The translations under genes were made by a program, and so were the position numbers. DNA of 64,000 nucleotides from Micropterix aruncella (Eukaryota; Arthropoda; Insecta; Lepidoptera; Micropterigidae): contig OX155955.1 of assembly GCA_944548615.1 (NCBI GenBank), positions 14,413,039 through 14,477,038 of the forward strand, in the 5' to 3' direction. The notes under the pieces are model-generated. The model saw only the letters and a program-made list of their open reading frames with translations, had not been told where the DNA came from and made no database searches. Below are positions 32,991-45,888 of the stretch, in pieces. Each line of letters begins with the position of its first letter. The first letter of the stretch is position 1.

Positions 32991-33633
32991 TAGGGTTGTA
33001 AACTACAACGAGCGAGCCCGTCACAGGAAGTTTTAACGATTAGTCGTTCTATCTCCCTGGAGTGAGCGCAGAAGACTTGGACAGAACAGTCCACCGTCAA
33101 GCTCCGCCACAAACCCGTAAGAGGCCAACGCCTTAACCGCAAGATAGCCAGGAGTTTTACTCAGCGGGCTTACATTCACGCCCTTACTTCCAATTGCGAC
33201 CAAATTATTCCAGTCTCTCGATTGGTTACGAGTTCGATGTCGCTTGCGCGGTCCTCTCCCTTACGAAGCGGTGAAACGGTGTATACCGAATCTATCGCGG
33301 ACCACTGCATCTCTTGCCCGGCTGTTCACCCAGGATCGGGTAGCCGATGGTCGTTTCAAGAGCAGTCGCTGTAAGGTCCGCAACCACCCGCGCTCTATAG
33401 GAAACAGTACTGCTTCCAGACTCCCCCGACTGTTAGTCAGAGTGCGCAATCGATTGGCTTATGCCGCACGGTGCGCAGACCGTCCTGGAGCGCCAGAAGG
33501 TTGATTCCTAGGGGAAACTAACCCTAAGGCCAGAGTCCCGACCAGGCTCGCACTTGATGTTGACCCGTGAGTGTGACCAACCCTAAACAGAATGGGTTTT
33601 CGTGGCCAACTTAACAAGAGCCCCTTAGCTCCC
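32991..33633 (-). mobile_element. Family A copy A7, near complete
   Basis: Minus-strand copy from GGGAGCTAAGGGGC (right end, 33633) to GTAGTTTACAACCC (left end). The segment after the CACTCACGGGTCAAC block is shortened, with about 15-20 bases lost near 33553. The antisense frame on the plus strand is open for 86 codons. No convincing TSD. Confidence 0.85.
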
Positions 33634-36597
33634 TGTACATGTACTATGCAAAAACTGAATACAAATGAAAATTTGTCTCGTCGTGGAAGACCACGAGCAT
33701 TTCCACGCTCGCCACTCATCCAATCCATCATTATCTGGTTTTTATAGATCAGTAGCAGTCAACCTGTTTACTTTAGGGCAGCCGCGACTATTCCCGTCTC
33801 TACCAATAGCAGGTAATTAGTGGATCTTAAAAACCAATATCAACAATAATTGATTTAAGTGCGGTGTTATGATACAATTGTCTTTTGAATATTATCAAAA
33901 AATTAATCGGCAATCAACAAACCTATACCCTAATATGGGTTTTAAATTAAATTTAAAACCCAGTTCTGGATATTATTCTCTAATTACTTACTTTTTAATA
34001 CAAAATAATCTAATTCAGTGGTTATTTATTAAAGGAAGAACACAGGCTGACAGTATCCTCATGACATTTCATAAATAGCAACACATTATCACACACAATT
34101 TATACACCCTCACATCTCCAACAATATAAATTGCCCATGTGTAGATAAGAGTGATTTCAGCTTTTTATTTTTATAACATAATATATTGTATTATATTTAT
34201 TTTGTACTTTTTTTATTTAATGATTTTTGTGATTTTTAATGATTCTTTTGCTTATTTTTTTTTTAATAAACTCTTATTACTTTCTTAACACTTTAACAGC
34301 GGCCGATTTTCATAGCGCGTGTTACGTTGCCCGCGGACGTTTTTTGGCATTATTTTAACGGCTATAAAAAAATAACCTGATTAGATATAGAAACAATTTG
34401 TTTTGTACCTATTAGAATGACTTTAAAATCTGTCGGATAAAAATTAAAAATGCAAGAAATATTATGATAATTTATGAAAATATTTATTAAAAAAGGGCAT
34501 TTTTGTGAGAAAAAAAGTTGTACATGAAGTAATCATACGTAATCATTGAAAATAATTCTTTTTTGTGTGGAAATTTTTGAAACATGGATAGTAGCATAGT
34601 GGTACATTGAAATATGGGTAATATTAGACTCTCTCCTTGTGTCCTCGTTTGCCAGTTTGCTTCTTTCCAACGTCTGCGCAAACTTTGCAGACTCTCGACA
34701 TCTTCGTTTTTTTTTGGTTTACGATATGAATGCAAGCTAATATTTGTTCACACGATGAATTCATGCTAATGAATCGCATATGTATGTATAGACAAAAGAC
34801 TAAGCTACACGATAGTATGGCGCGAATAACGAACCGAGTACGTGATTTTTAAACAAACTATGAAAGTCGATCATGTTCTACGTACGTGATTCGCGAGTTA
34901 GAGAATATTTTGTATCACGTACTGAGTACGTGATCCGCTGTTATGTTATGCAGCTCTTCATAAAACTAAACTTTAACATTGAAAATAATATCATAGAAAA
35001 TTGGCGTTTTCCTTGGAACAGGCAGTGCCTAGTTAGGAGTGACGCAAAATCATTCTGTAAACATAATTCCTAAAAAATTTTTTTTGTAAATAAATATAAA
35101 AAAAAAATATTTAAAATATATAGGTTGCACACTTTGGTCAGTTTTATAAAAGTTCGAAAGTAATTCTATTTAACATGAAAAAGAATAAATTTAAGCAGAG
35201 CATATACTTAAAATTAATCGAAAATGTGACATAGACATTTCTCATGGGATACTTACATATTATGTCTTAGGGACTATTTGGTTTTTCATTCTTTGTTCTT
35301 TAACTTTATGATAGGTTTATATGATGGAGTAAATTTTTCTATTTTTTTGTACTGCACATTCCTTAGTTTTCCTTTCTTTTTCCCTTCCGATTCCCCAAAG
35401 TGAACACTGTGCGTATTGGAGACTTAACTAACTAAAACTATTGTTGAAAACATGTCATCGGCCAGAAATATTGTATTTATTGTAATTGTAATATTGTTTG
35501 TAGCGCTGTATGTTTTTTCTGTTAAATAAATAAACAAAATAAATAAATTACGACCTGCTTTTAATGTATATTCTGAATGAATAAATTGATACTGATAATG
35601 ATGCTAATTGGATGATTTCGCATAAATGCGGCAAGCAGTAGCATTCGTAAAGTTTTCTCCAGCTATACTAAATGGGACTCGTATCGCCAAGTTCGGGGCG
35701 ATTGGCGGCGCAATGGAAAGTACGTCTGCGGCAGAATAAAGGTGAGCGTGGAACAGCTCGAGTTGTGTAAACAGGGACTGCAACTAGACAGGGTACGTGA
35801 AACTGATCCTCGTATTTGTTTATATGCACGACGTCTCCGAATACATACTCGCGCCTAACGTACATACTGTTTACTTAAGGGGCGATCAATCCTATAAAGT
35901 TTATCTCTACGTATACCGTTCGGTTCACGATCACCGTACCACGGTCTTTAGAAATGGCGAATGCTAAAGCTTGACGTTTGATTAGTAAGACTCACAATTT
36001 GGTGTCTGAGGAAATTTAATATCAGTATATTTATGGACCCAATCACCTGCTATTAAAATCAGAGAACTACATACACGGAAATACGCATTTTTCAAGAAGG
36101 ATTACGTATATAACTCGGACTGTGATCCATACGTATGAATTAACCTGAAGCGCAACGGTGTTGCCGTGACGGTAGTAACCGTGTCGTAATGTTAAACCAT
36201 TATGTTATTTTATTACGTAGCGACCTTGAGATCTCGCTTATAAGTCGGACACATTAATCATGTTGAAATTACACAATACTGATATTTATGTATTAACCGT
36301 AAGGAAAATGTTGATACATATAATCAAGTAATGGCGTTTGAACAAAATTACGATTGAAACGATCAAATGTAATACCAACATGGTAATGTAAGAGTCGACT
36401 CAATATTTTTTCTCAGTGTAGGGGCTACCATGGTGGCTAGATTTTCCTTGATGTCTAGAAAGGCAACATCTGAATAATGAAGGAGAGGGAGGAGAATAGA
36501 TTGGCAGATTGTGATTTTGCTTTCCGCCAGGAGATTTTAAAAAAAGTTTCTTAATTGCATGGAAGCGGCCAAAGGTTAATAGATAGATATATATAAT
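33634..36597. other. Long mixed stretch, no gene recognised
   Basis: GGGTTTTAAATT-A-AATTTAAAACCC at 33937-33961 is a perfect 25-base palindrome. 35440-35560 ends in AATAAATAAACAAAATAAATAAA, which looks like a plus-strand LINE tail without coding sequence. 35660-35930 is a GC-richer patch with no second copy here. The rest is A/T-rich and unmatched. Confidence 0.4.
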
Positions 36598-36872
36598 CAA
36601 TGGCCATAGAAATGGGCGCCAGCAGCAGGGTGCAAGGGGTGCACTTGCACCCCTCCCTATCGGGAAAGAAAATACACTTAAAAAATGAAGAATTTGTTAT
36701 TTAGTTAATGTTTGAATAAATCCGGAGGCGTCTAGGTTGCTGTCCTTATTTTTTCATAACCTTGTCATTAAATTAAGTGTTCTCCTCTACTCTTCCCTAT
36801 TTTATTAATTATTAGTATAGTGTGTAGGTGCAGATGCACCTCCCTGAAAGTAATCCTGGCAGCGCTCATGGT
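36598..36872. mobile_element. Possible MITE with loose inverted ends
   Basis: The left end has GGGCGCCAGCAGCAGGGTGC followed by the near palindrome AGGGGTGCA-CT-TGCACCCCT. The right end, read in reverse, has GAGCGCTGCCAGG, then AGGGAGGTGCA-TC-TGCACC. The same arrangement at both ends, inverted, suggests a small DNA element. TSDs were not found and the ends are diverged. Confidence 0.4.
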
Positions 36873-36889
36873 AATAGTTTACCCGACAT

Positions 36890-36961
36890 GTGTGTAAGTA
36901 AGTCAGTTAGTAAGTAAGTTTTACCCGACATGTGTGTAAGTAAGCAAGTAAATAAGTAAGA

Positions 36962-37000
<39 letters not shown>

Positions 37001-37001
37001 C

Positions 37002-37080
<79 letters not shown>

Positions 37081-37103
37081 TAAGTAAGTATGTAAGAAAG
37101 TAA
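36890..37103. repeat. (TAAG)n microsatellite
   Basis: A nearly uninterrupted run of GTAA/TAAG units, with a few AAAT and CAAG interruptions, over roughly 190 bp. A duplicated preface (TTTACCCGACATGTGTGTAAG) lies at 36880 and 36920. It abuts a minus-strand LINE tail, so it probably expanded from that tail. Confidence 0.95.
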
Positions 37104-37680
37104 ACATTTATTTTCAAAAACCCAATCTGGGTATAGAAATTACATTTCAATAAAATTATTTGAAATAAAATTACATTTCCAATTACACACAAAATTATAA
37201 AAAAGTCTATTAAAAAATCTAAATAATAAAATAACTTAAAAATTTAGTAACAAACTATAAAAAAACTAAAAAATAGAAAGCACCCAAAGCGAGTTATAGT
37301 GTGCGAAACCACATTAACTAAGTATACATAGGACTAACATAAAGAGCAACATGAATACAATTATCAAAATATAAAAAACAGAAATAAAAATAAAAAATAA
37401 AAATCAAACAAAAATAACAATGAATTGAAAAATCATCCAAAAATATTAAAATTTAAATAATCAAATTAAGTTTAAATAATCAAAATGAAAGTAAAGCAAT
37501 AAGAGCCAGAAAATTAATTTAGGAATTAAGAATAAATATACAAGTCACAAACGAGAATAATGTCAAGAGATTTTGAAACTCTTACAGATAATATAATCTA
37601 TTAAATATATTAAAATTCATTAAGATCATATAAGCATTCTGGTAAGCGTAAGCGTAAGAAGAATTTTACCATCATTTTTT
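37104..37680 (-). mobile_element. LINE 3' UTR, minus strand
   Basis: AACATTTATTTTCAAAAACCCA directly after the microsatellite is the usual first segment, in reverse, of a LINE 3' end in this window. About 550 bp of A-rich non-coding sequence follows. No coding motif could be read, so the assignment rests on tail structure and base composition. Confidence 0.45.
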
Positions 37681-38086
37681 ATTTGAAAGTTTTTCACTTT
37701 GCCGAAGGCGGAGTGAAGTTTGTATTCGAAAGAGTGTCTGTCGACAACCTATATTGAAAAATACTTTTTTTTGTATGTTCTCTTCGTCTGTTTTCGGAGC
37801 TTCTATGATGTAGGTGACGTCGAATCAATTTCTCAAGTAAACAAACCGCCCGTGGGCGTCGTCAAGTTAACCTGCTCACCGCCGCATCTCGTCGACTTAT
37901 CCCAAAATACATTTTCCACCGCCTGAAAAGATAAACTCACCTAAGTAAACAACACCAATAAGGCAATTTCTCGATAGGTTAGGCCTACCGGTGCTGCAAG
38001 CCATGTTTGCCTCCGCGGCGGCCCCGGGCGCTCGCCCCTACATCAACAGAATCGCGAAAAGCGCGCCGTGACGAGACTATCGAATG

Positions 38087-39545
38087 TCTCATAATAAATT
38101 CCCTGCGACCGTGCTGATGCCAATCACGACGGTCGAACGCTCGCATTTCGGCCCTTCGACGCTTTATGAAGATTCTATCGAGAAATCGACAAAATCAAGA
38201 AAAGGAGGGCCAGATATGGTCAATGAATCAAAGAAAAAAATCATAATTGCCCTATAGTCGGGGAGGTAGTGAATATTTTTAAAATATTATTTTCCCAGTT
38301 TGTAAAAGTAATTAAATCTGTTCAATTATATATGCTAATCAAGAAATACCGAGTCAGTCGAGGATTATGCGATGGGTTGTACTTATTTTAAGCTTCGAAT
38401 TGTACTTATTTTTCCAGTTATAAACCTTTCCCATTTACCATTAAATGCACAAAAAAAGCATCTCAAAATAAATTCCCAGCGACCGTGCTGATGCCAATAA
38501 CGACAGTCGAACGCTCGAATTTCGGCCCTTGGACGCTTTATGAAGATTTTATCGAGAAATTCACAAAATCAAGGAAAGGAGTTCGAGATATGGCCAATGT
38601 ATCAAAGGAAAAAAATCATAAATGCCTTATAGTCGGGAAGGTAATGAATATTTTCAAAATCTTATTTTCCGAGTTTGTAAAAGTAATTAAATCTGTAAAA
38701 TTATATGCTAATCAAGAAATACCTAGTCTGTCGAGGATTATGCGATGGGTTCTACTTATTTTAGGCTTCGAATTGTACTTATTTTCCTAGTTATAAACCT
38801 TTTCCATTTACCATAGTCGACCATTAAATGCACAAATAAAGCATCTCAAAATAAATTCCCAGCGACCGTGCTGATGCCAATAACGACAGTCGAACGCTCG
38901 CATTTCGGCCCTTCGACGCTTTATGAAGATTTTATCGAGAAATCCACAAAATAAATGAAAGGAGTTCGAGTATGGCCAATGTATCAAAGAAAGAAATCAT
39001 AAATGCCTTATAGTTGGGAAGGTAATGAATATTTTTAAAATATTATTTTCCCAGTTAGTAAAAGTAATTAAATCTGTTTAATTATTTATGCTACTCAAGA
39101 AATACCGATTCTGGCGAGGATTATGCGATGGGTTGTACGTATTTTAGTCTTCGAATTGTAGTTATTTTTTAAGGAATAAATTCACAAAAAAGGCGTCTCG
39201 TAATAAATTCCATGCGACCGTGCTGATGCCAATCACGAGAGCCGAACGCTCGCATTTCGCCCCTTCGACGCTTTATGAAGATTATATCGAGAACTCGACA
39301 AAATCAATGATAGGAAACCGAGATATGGCCAATGCATCAAAGAAAGAAAAAAACATAATTGCCTTACAGTCGTGGAGGTAGTGAATATTTTAAAAACTTA
39401 TTTTCCCAGATTGTAAAAGTAATTGAATCTGATCTATTATTAAAGCTCATTAAGAAATTCCGAGTCTAGCGTGGTTTATGCGATGGGTGGGTGTTGGTGC
39501 ATTCGAATTGTACTCATTTTCACAGTTATAAATCTGTTCCATTTA
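38087..39545. repeat. Satellite-like array, four units of about 350-383 bp
   Basis: Units begin TCTCATAATAAATTCC / TCTCAAAATAAATTCC at 38087, 38461, 38844 and 39196 and share GCGACCGTGCTGATGCC, the GAACGCTCG block, TTTATGAAGA and GGATTATGCGATGGG. Lengths are about 374, 383, 352 and 350 bp. The outer units are more diverged than the middle two, the pattern left by recent exchange between interior units. Non-coding. Confidence 0.9.
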
Positions 39546-40184
39546 CTAATGTCAATTAACCCGTCGGACGCCAAGAGTGCCTATAGGAACTTTTCGTCGT
39601 TTGACAGATCTGCGCGCAACCGTTTCGGCTGGCCTCCATTAAAATAGCTATATCCACTTCAAGTCAAGAAGAAAAACGAAAAAAAAACTGTTATTTAATT
39701 ATTATTAATGAAAGGAAAAAAATATCGAATATTGGTGACCGTTCAAAATATGGTTTAAAATAGTCAGTTTCAAACATAATAATGTATATCAATAAATGTA
39801 TTTTTAAAGAAAAAGGTTGGATAAGATTGGTTTTGCCGGATGTTTTTACTCTATGGTTTGCATCGCATTGCATCGCTAAGGTGGAAGCGAGTATGCAACA
39901 CTCTTTACGGGGGGAAAATGTGTGGGAAAAAGTATAAAACTTAGGTCAAGCATTGATCAATTTGTAGAGGGGGCAAGACAACCAAGACGATATTTTGGCG
40001 TTCATGACAGACTGTAAGCGGTCATCGTAATTGGCTAGCGAGATACTTTTGGTTTTGGTCGAGTTGGCAGTAGTAAATACCGTGGATACTCTTGACTAAT
40101 CGTTTTTGCCAAGTATGGAAAAGCAACTTCGTTTTTGTTTAATTCACGATAGTATGAGGCATATTTTATCCCACTGAACAAAGT
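39546..40184. other. Unrecognised stretch; possible one-ended TTAA element
   Basis: TTAACCCGTCGGACGCC near 39552 resembles the left end of TTAA-targeting elements, but no matching right end was found before 40184. Nothing else is recognisable. Confidence 0.3.
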
Positions 40185-40545
40185 GACATTACTAACACCT
40201 CAATGTATTGGGACACAGAAGGAGCCTCCCCTAAAATTGTGCACATTTTCGACTTTCTGGTTTGCGACCATAAACAATTGGCCGTCCCGGGGAAATTGTG
40301 AGGCTAAGCTCACCGGCCAATCCTTCTACCCCCGGGCCAAAGGACAATGTGACAAGATGCCGAGCCAATCTCGTCCGCTGGTGCTACAAAGTGAATTCAA
40401 CATACGACTGCAGAACTCTGCAGGATGAACATGTCAACCCCAATCACACACCTGGACCTACAAGAGACGAACAACAAGACCACCGAGGCCGGAAATTTTT
40501 GGAGAGACGTGTCTCAACCTGGCTCGGACACATCAACTAACTAAC
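40185..40545 (+). mobile_element. Retroposon 3' end with (CTAA)n tail
   Basis: A GC-richer segment of about 350 bp ending CATCAACTAACTAACTAA, the same tail type as the LINE 3' end at 19991-20300. The open frames are short and no domain is certain. Likely a LINE 3' UTR or a SINE-like piece; no TSD was found. Confidence 0.4.
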
Positions 40546-41804
40546 TAATGTATAGTCGATGCTTAAGCATATACTCGTAATTAAGCAATGCTCAAGCACT
40601 TGCTTTTATTCTATAGTCGAGTCAGCAATGCCTAAGAAGCGGCTCAAGCAAAGTAACCTCGCGTCTCGATAAAGTAATTCGAGGGTTGCGCGTTTCCTGA
40701 CAAAGGCGTCAAACCGCTCGTTCTTTCTATTTACAGAGTATATTTGCGCATTTCTTGCCTTCTGGCGTATTTTAATCGACCTTCTGATTCTCTTTGCTAA
40801 TACGTCGGAAATATTACGGCTGTAACGACTTAGCCAGATTTTTCGATTGAAACGTCAAAATGACGAAGCAAAATGGCGGCCGGTTACACGACGTGTTTTT
40901 TTAATGACTGAAAGAGTGACTGTGAATGACTGTAAATGAACGGCAATAAGTTAAAATGGGAATTTAGGTAATATGTCGAAAGAAAGCACAAAAGAATGGA
41001 ACAATTAGAGCGAAGGAAAAGCTTTATAAACGAAACGTAAAAGTTTGGTAATTTATTTAGGAGTATTTTAAGAAAAAGGAATATTCTTCATTTTGTAGCC
41101 AATACTTTTACATATAATGAAGTTAACATTTATTGAATATTCTTTTGATATATTTTTTTCGAAACATAAAATGCCCTTCCTAAAGAACTCTTCATCCCTA
41201 TCACCTAAAAAATTCTGCACTGTCGCTACCATTGCGTCGTCATCTTCAAATTTCCACCTCTCAGATGCTCGTTTAATATCGGAAATAGATAGAAATGACT
41301 AGAGGCATGATCCGTTGAAATACAGGATGTTTCAATACTTCAAAGCCCTAAGTTCTCCAATAGCAGCCACTGAAATTCTGAACGTATGTGCTGAGTCGTT
41401 ATCCTAGTGAAACAAAACAATTTTAGCGACTTTGTTTCGTATCGCAATTTTTTTATTGGTTCAGCATTTACATTATACAGCTTTTGTCATTGTAGCTCCA
41501 TGATCAAGGTCAAACCATCACGACCCGTCGACTGTCCAGAAAAGAAAGCCAATGATCTCACTGGCGAATGAAACGGCCTTTAATTTCTTAGGAGTTTCCA
41601 TTTCTTAGAGAATTTGTTTCAAAATCGTAATAGCAAAGCCATGTTTAGTCCATAATTATGAATCGATCCAAAAAACGGCCAGGAAATTGTTGTAACAATT
41701 GCAAAGAGCGTTGAGAAATTTTTATTCGGGTTTTTATTCGCATCCTGAAATCCTAGGTAACCAGCATGCCGATACCTTCTTCATCTCTGTTTAGTCCGTA
41801 GCAT
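40546..41804. other. Unrecognised stretch
   Basis: TATAGTCGA..GCTTAAGC / GCTCAAGC words repeat loosely at 40550-40650. The remainder is of mixed composition without a domain, tail or bounded repeat. Confidence 0.35.
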
Positions 41805-42420
41805 ACTTGAATATAACTCGATCATCTGGTACATCTGTACAAGTGAAAAAAAATACATTCAGATGGTAGAGCGTATTCAAAGAAAATTTTTAAGATATAT
41901 TTATTACAGAAAATACAATATTTAGCCATACTTACTTCCTTCCGATTTTGTGCTAGGAATGGCAGGATACAATACTCTTGAAACGCGTCGATATATTTCC
42001 CTAATTATATTTGCATATATATTTATTCAAGGAACTATTTATTTGCCAGAGATACTATGTATGTAAGTTTGAATTGTACGTACCGGTAAATTACACAGCG
42101 AGGAGATCGCATCTATTGTTTAATGTGCCGTACAAATATTTTTGTAGACAGGCTAGTGGGGAGGATTATAGCTCTTCTTAATTCCTTACCCACAGAAATA
42201 GACATCTTTTGTGTATCCCTTTGGCAGCTGAAAAGGCAACTCCCTGCTATCTCATGTTTATCATACTGTCTTTTATTTAGTTTTATATTTCTATGTTTTT
42301 TCTTGTTCAATGTTAGCATTAATTTAGTTATGTACCTAAGTCATTTATTTTTAGACTTACACTCTAGATTTAATATGCAAGGGCGAATTGGATTCGTCTG
42401 TAATGCTCTTGAATAATATT
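41805..42420 (+). mobile_element. LINE C-terminal relic (CR1/Jockey group)
   Basis: LEYNSIIWY, then MVERIQRKFLRYI, then TLETRRYISLIIF are, in order, the post-thumb motifs of this LINE group. A further frame gives RTNIFVDRLVGRI...LNSLPTEIDIF near the C-terminus. Stops and frameshifts interrupt it. It resembles the fragment at 5754-6340 (same RIQRKFLR motif and IDIF end). Confidence 0.7.
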
Positions 42421-43514
42421 TGAAACTATTAAATCTCTAAGTGATCACTTAAAATACTATGCGCAGTGCCTATTGAAATCTTTACTTCTTCAGCAATAAA
42501 ATTACCCACAACACAATATATTTTCCATTTTTAAAAAAAAAACATTTTTTCCACTTTTTCAACCTTTTTTACCATTGGAGATTTCTTTAATTCGTATTCC
42601 ATTTAGGAGTCCATAGATTTTGTTCTATTCCATTTTTAATAAATTTATGGTTAATTTTAGAAGAAACATTCACTACACACTGTTTTTAAGATTTCTAAGC
42701 TGTTCAGTTTTTAATAATCTAAATTTTCAAAGAGGTTTTTGTTTCTACGTTAAACTTTTGTTTATCACATTTTATAAGAGCTATTGCTTTACCAAACATT
42801 ACTTTTATTATACGTTCAGAAAAAAGCCAAAAAAAATCCATAAAAGGAAACCGTTCATGTGGGTATTAAAAAGGAAATTCAAGGGCGTCTTTCAGATCAT
42901 TGAAAATCAACGAAGGATGAAGGATACGTATTAACCAAAAGCTCGATTACTGGATTAATGTAGTGGATATTGTACAATTACGTTAGATCGGCCATGTAGA
43001 AAGAGTGGGCGCCGACCGACGAGCCGAAATAGTAACTCAATTATTACACAAGAGAGGCGTCTCTGATCCGTGAGAATTCTGCAAATAGATGAGAGGAGAC
43101 GTTATGATGTAAAGTCGATAGATAAAGAGAGCCCGATTGCTAGAAATTTTCTTTCGAGTAGGTGGAATGGGTATTTTTAAGCCAATTGTGACGTATTTTT
43201 ATTCTATATTCTGTGGCCAATATAAAATATATTAATTAAATCGCAGTGACATTTAACATAGGTACTGTGGTTCAAATATTTGACGTCGCGTCCATTTATA
43301 CTTATCTATACGTTTTAGCGTATTAACGCACTATTCAATGTAACTATATTTATAGATTGCCCGCCTAAGCAAAAGCTCTGCTTAGTTATTTGCCTAAATT
43401 TGTCTAAATAATTATAAATATATTTAACAGAAAAATGAAAAAAAAAAACAACATAACATTGCTTTTTATATTCATAAATATTTTTGAAATATTTTTGTAG
43501 AAATGGCAATATAT
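42421..43514. other. AT-rich stretch with possible LINE remnant
   Basis: At 42990-43060 one frame reads IGHVERVGADRRAEIV, similar to the GHVxRM motif near the C-terminus of RTE-type LINEs, but only some 25 codons support it. The remainder is A/T-rich. GATTGCCCGCCTAAGC near 43355 loosely resembles GAATGTCCGCCCAAGC near 13505. Confidence 0.35.
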
Positions 43515-43610
43515 CAAATCAATGAAATGAAATATCCCTTTATTGCACTTTAAAAACATTTAACATATAATGCCATTTAACCAAGGCTAGTTAAACAATA
43601 TCTTCCAGTC
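43515..43610 (-). mobile_element. LINE 3' tail, minus strand
   Basis: AATGAAATGAAATATCCCTTTATTGCACTTT is the reverse of a LINE end with a short ATTTC-type tail. The motif CTTTATTGCACTTTA also starts the 3' UTR of the LINE at 31797-32430 (CTTTATTGCACATTA). No coding sequence is attached. Confidence 0.5.
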
Positions 43611-44252
43611 AACCGACATGGTGCTATGACAAGAAGAGTATGCGAAATTGGAGTACTATAAGACGCGATAAAAATGACGGAACAGGAAGTACGTAGGTAC
43701 AGAGTATCGATATTTTATATTGAGTAGTTTTCAAAATATAGCGATATTAGGTAATGATGACGTCACCGATAGAGAATTGTGAATGGAGTCCTTAGACGTA
43801 CTGATTTTGAGGGTTATTACCAATGAGAATAAATCCCAATAACATTAAAATCTCAATAACAATAAAATAATATTACATTTTTAGTATTATTGTTTGGTAT
43901 TTCCTCACATTAGCTTACGTCACTTTTGTGTAATATTTACTCACATGGCAAGCACAATATAAGTCGTGGCTTGTAGCTCCATTATATAATGTTTACCATA
44001 GACAAGCAAGTGAGCTTTATTCAAACAAGCAAAGCAATCTTGGGGGGTAACCTTAACCGCTGTTGCTCGGAATGGAATAATGTACGCCGCTAGTCTAAAT
44101 CCTAGATTATAATATCCGGAAATAACAACCGCATATTCTGCCCATCCAATTATAACAGGGTTATTGATCCATACGTAGATAATATTCTATTTAGAAATTG
44201 ATTAGATATAAAGTCAAAATAATATATTAAATAATAAATATATTTAGTTATA

Positions 44253-44626
44253 CAGGGTGAGTTTTAATTAACCGGCATATTTGAATCAGTACGAGCAAGT
44301 AAGCAACTTTTAATTAAAAATTGTAGAAAAAAAATATTTTTTTTTGCAAATTTCTTTTTTTATGAAGAATAGTCAAAAAAGCGCTGAGAACGATGCACCA
44401 TCTAGCGGTAAGTAAACTGTCGGCTTATATTGTTTATTAGCGTTATTTTACCTACCGATAGATGGAGTCAAATTCTTCAAATTTTGAAATGAAAAAAAAA
44501 ACAAAAATCAATTTTAAGAAAATAAATAATATTTTGGTTTTTCCCAAAATAAATCATCAAAAGTTGTTCAGTTGCTCGTAATGATTCACCCCCTTTAAGG
44601 ATGCTAGTAATTAAAAACTCGCACTG
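44253..44626. mobile_element. MITE M1, foldback with long inverted ends
   Basis: The ends CAGGGTGAGTTTTAATTA (left) and, reversed, CAGTGCGAGTTTTTAATTA (right) are followed on both sides by GAATCA.TACGAGCAA...CAACTTTT. Inside, CATCTAGCGGTAAGTAAA and TTTTACCTACCGATAGATGG form a second inverted pair. The whole unit can fold back on itself. Siblings: 46876, 50955 and 51363. No ORF; transposase source unknown. Confidence 0.8.
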
Positions 44627-44727
44627 TGTATTAAATATAACATATACTATTTATCCAGTTAGTATCGTAAGTTAAGATTTGTTTTTAGGGACTTTTAGAA
44701 GCATTTTAGATTCAGACACGCTTAAAA

Positions 44728-45090
44728 TGATTTCTTCTTCTTATTATTCTTCCTCAGCCTTGTTTAGTCCACTTCTGGACGTAGGCCTCTTCTTTCTGCT
44801 TCCATGTCTGTCTGTCAGCTGTTGCCCTCAGCCAGTTGGTCCCTGCTGCTTTTCTGTGGTCTCCCTACGCCTCGCTTTGTGGTTCTCGGTCCCCACTGGA
44901 CAAGCTTCTTCGGCCACCTCGCGTCATCCTGCCTTGCGACGTGACCTGGCCAGCCCCACTTCAGGCTGGCGATACGTTTCATGACGTTTGTCACCCCCGT
45001 GCGTCGTCGTATCTCTTCATTACGAATTCTGTCGCAGAGAGTGATTTCCAGCGTTGCTCTTTTCATGGCCCTTTGGCACACTCTGAGGCT
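44728..45090 (-). mobile_element. RTE-type LINE C-terminal fragment
   Basis: The minus-strand frame reads CQRAMKRATLEITLCDRIRN, EEIRRRTGVTNV, WGWPGHVARQDD, RWPKKLVQWGPRT, RGVGRPQ: a well-known C-terminal block of RTE-type endonuclease-reverse transcriptases, about 88 codons without a stop. The 3' end (lower coordinates) has a GAAGAATAATAAGAAGAAG tail at about 44728-44755. A different family from the RTE copy at 12478. Confidence 0.85.
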
Positions 45091-45888
45091 TTTACTCTTA
45101 CTTTACTTTACTTAGAGTAAAATGATTTATTCTCTGTGAATCTGTTATGTATTAGGGTATTATAGGGTGTCTAGGTTGTGTCAATACATCGGTATTGGAC
45201 GATAGCTTGTAAAAGGACATTTAACAAAGTTAAAATAGAAACAGAAAACCGAAAAAAAATTACATCAAATAAAAATAACAGTTAAAGGTAAATCATTTTA
45301 TTCTAGCTAAGATTTTTTTGTCGATTATAAGCTTATCAAAAAATGCTTGTGTAGGTACATGAAATATAATTTATAAATGCTTTTATTTTCGGGAAAAGTG
45401 TTTTTCTCTTTACAACTCTCAAAATTCGATTCTATTTGTATGGTTATTAAATTAAGACGTAACTATTTTTTAATCAAATTCCTGTTCTGTTTTATTATAC
45501 TTATTAGAGAAATAACCCTGCGTTGCTAGGGTAGAATTATTTTGTATTCAGGGCTTTTCGTGACCACATTCTTACTAAAATTATAATTAAAATTACTAGC
45601 ATAGAAACTTTAGATATTTTTGATGAAGATTTTTGCAAAACCCTCGAACATGTACTTCTCTCCGTTTTACCACATTTTTACCACAAAAGTTTTTGTTTTT
45701 TGTTTTTTTGTTATGATAATTTTTAAGGATATTAATTTTTATACTGATACTTTTGTAAATCATGAGATAAATACGCCATTATTTGTTAAGCATGCGAAGT
45801 ATGCATCAAATATTATACTCTATTAGTAACAATGTAAAAATATTTGCGATAACCATGTATTTTTAAAGTATTGTTTGCGTACCTATTA
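45091..45888. other. AT-rich stretch, nothing recognised
   Basis: Uniformly A/T-rich. The short frames have no domain. It ends at the Helitron boundary. Confidence 0.4.

Noticed and set aside
36866..37192. Long open frames over the TAAG run (repeated LLTY)
   Set aside because: A tetranucleotide repeat without stops gives open frames automatically; not a protein.
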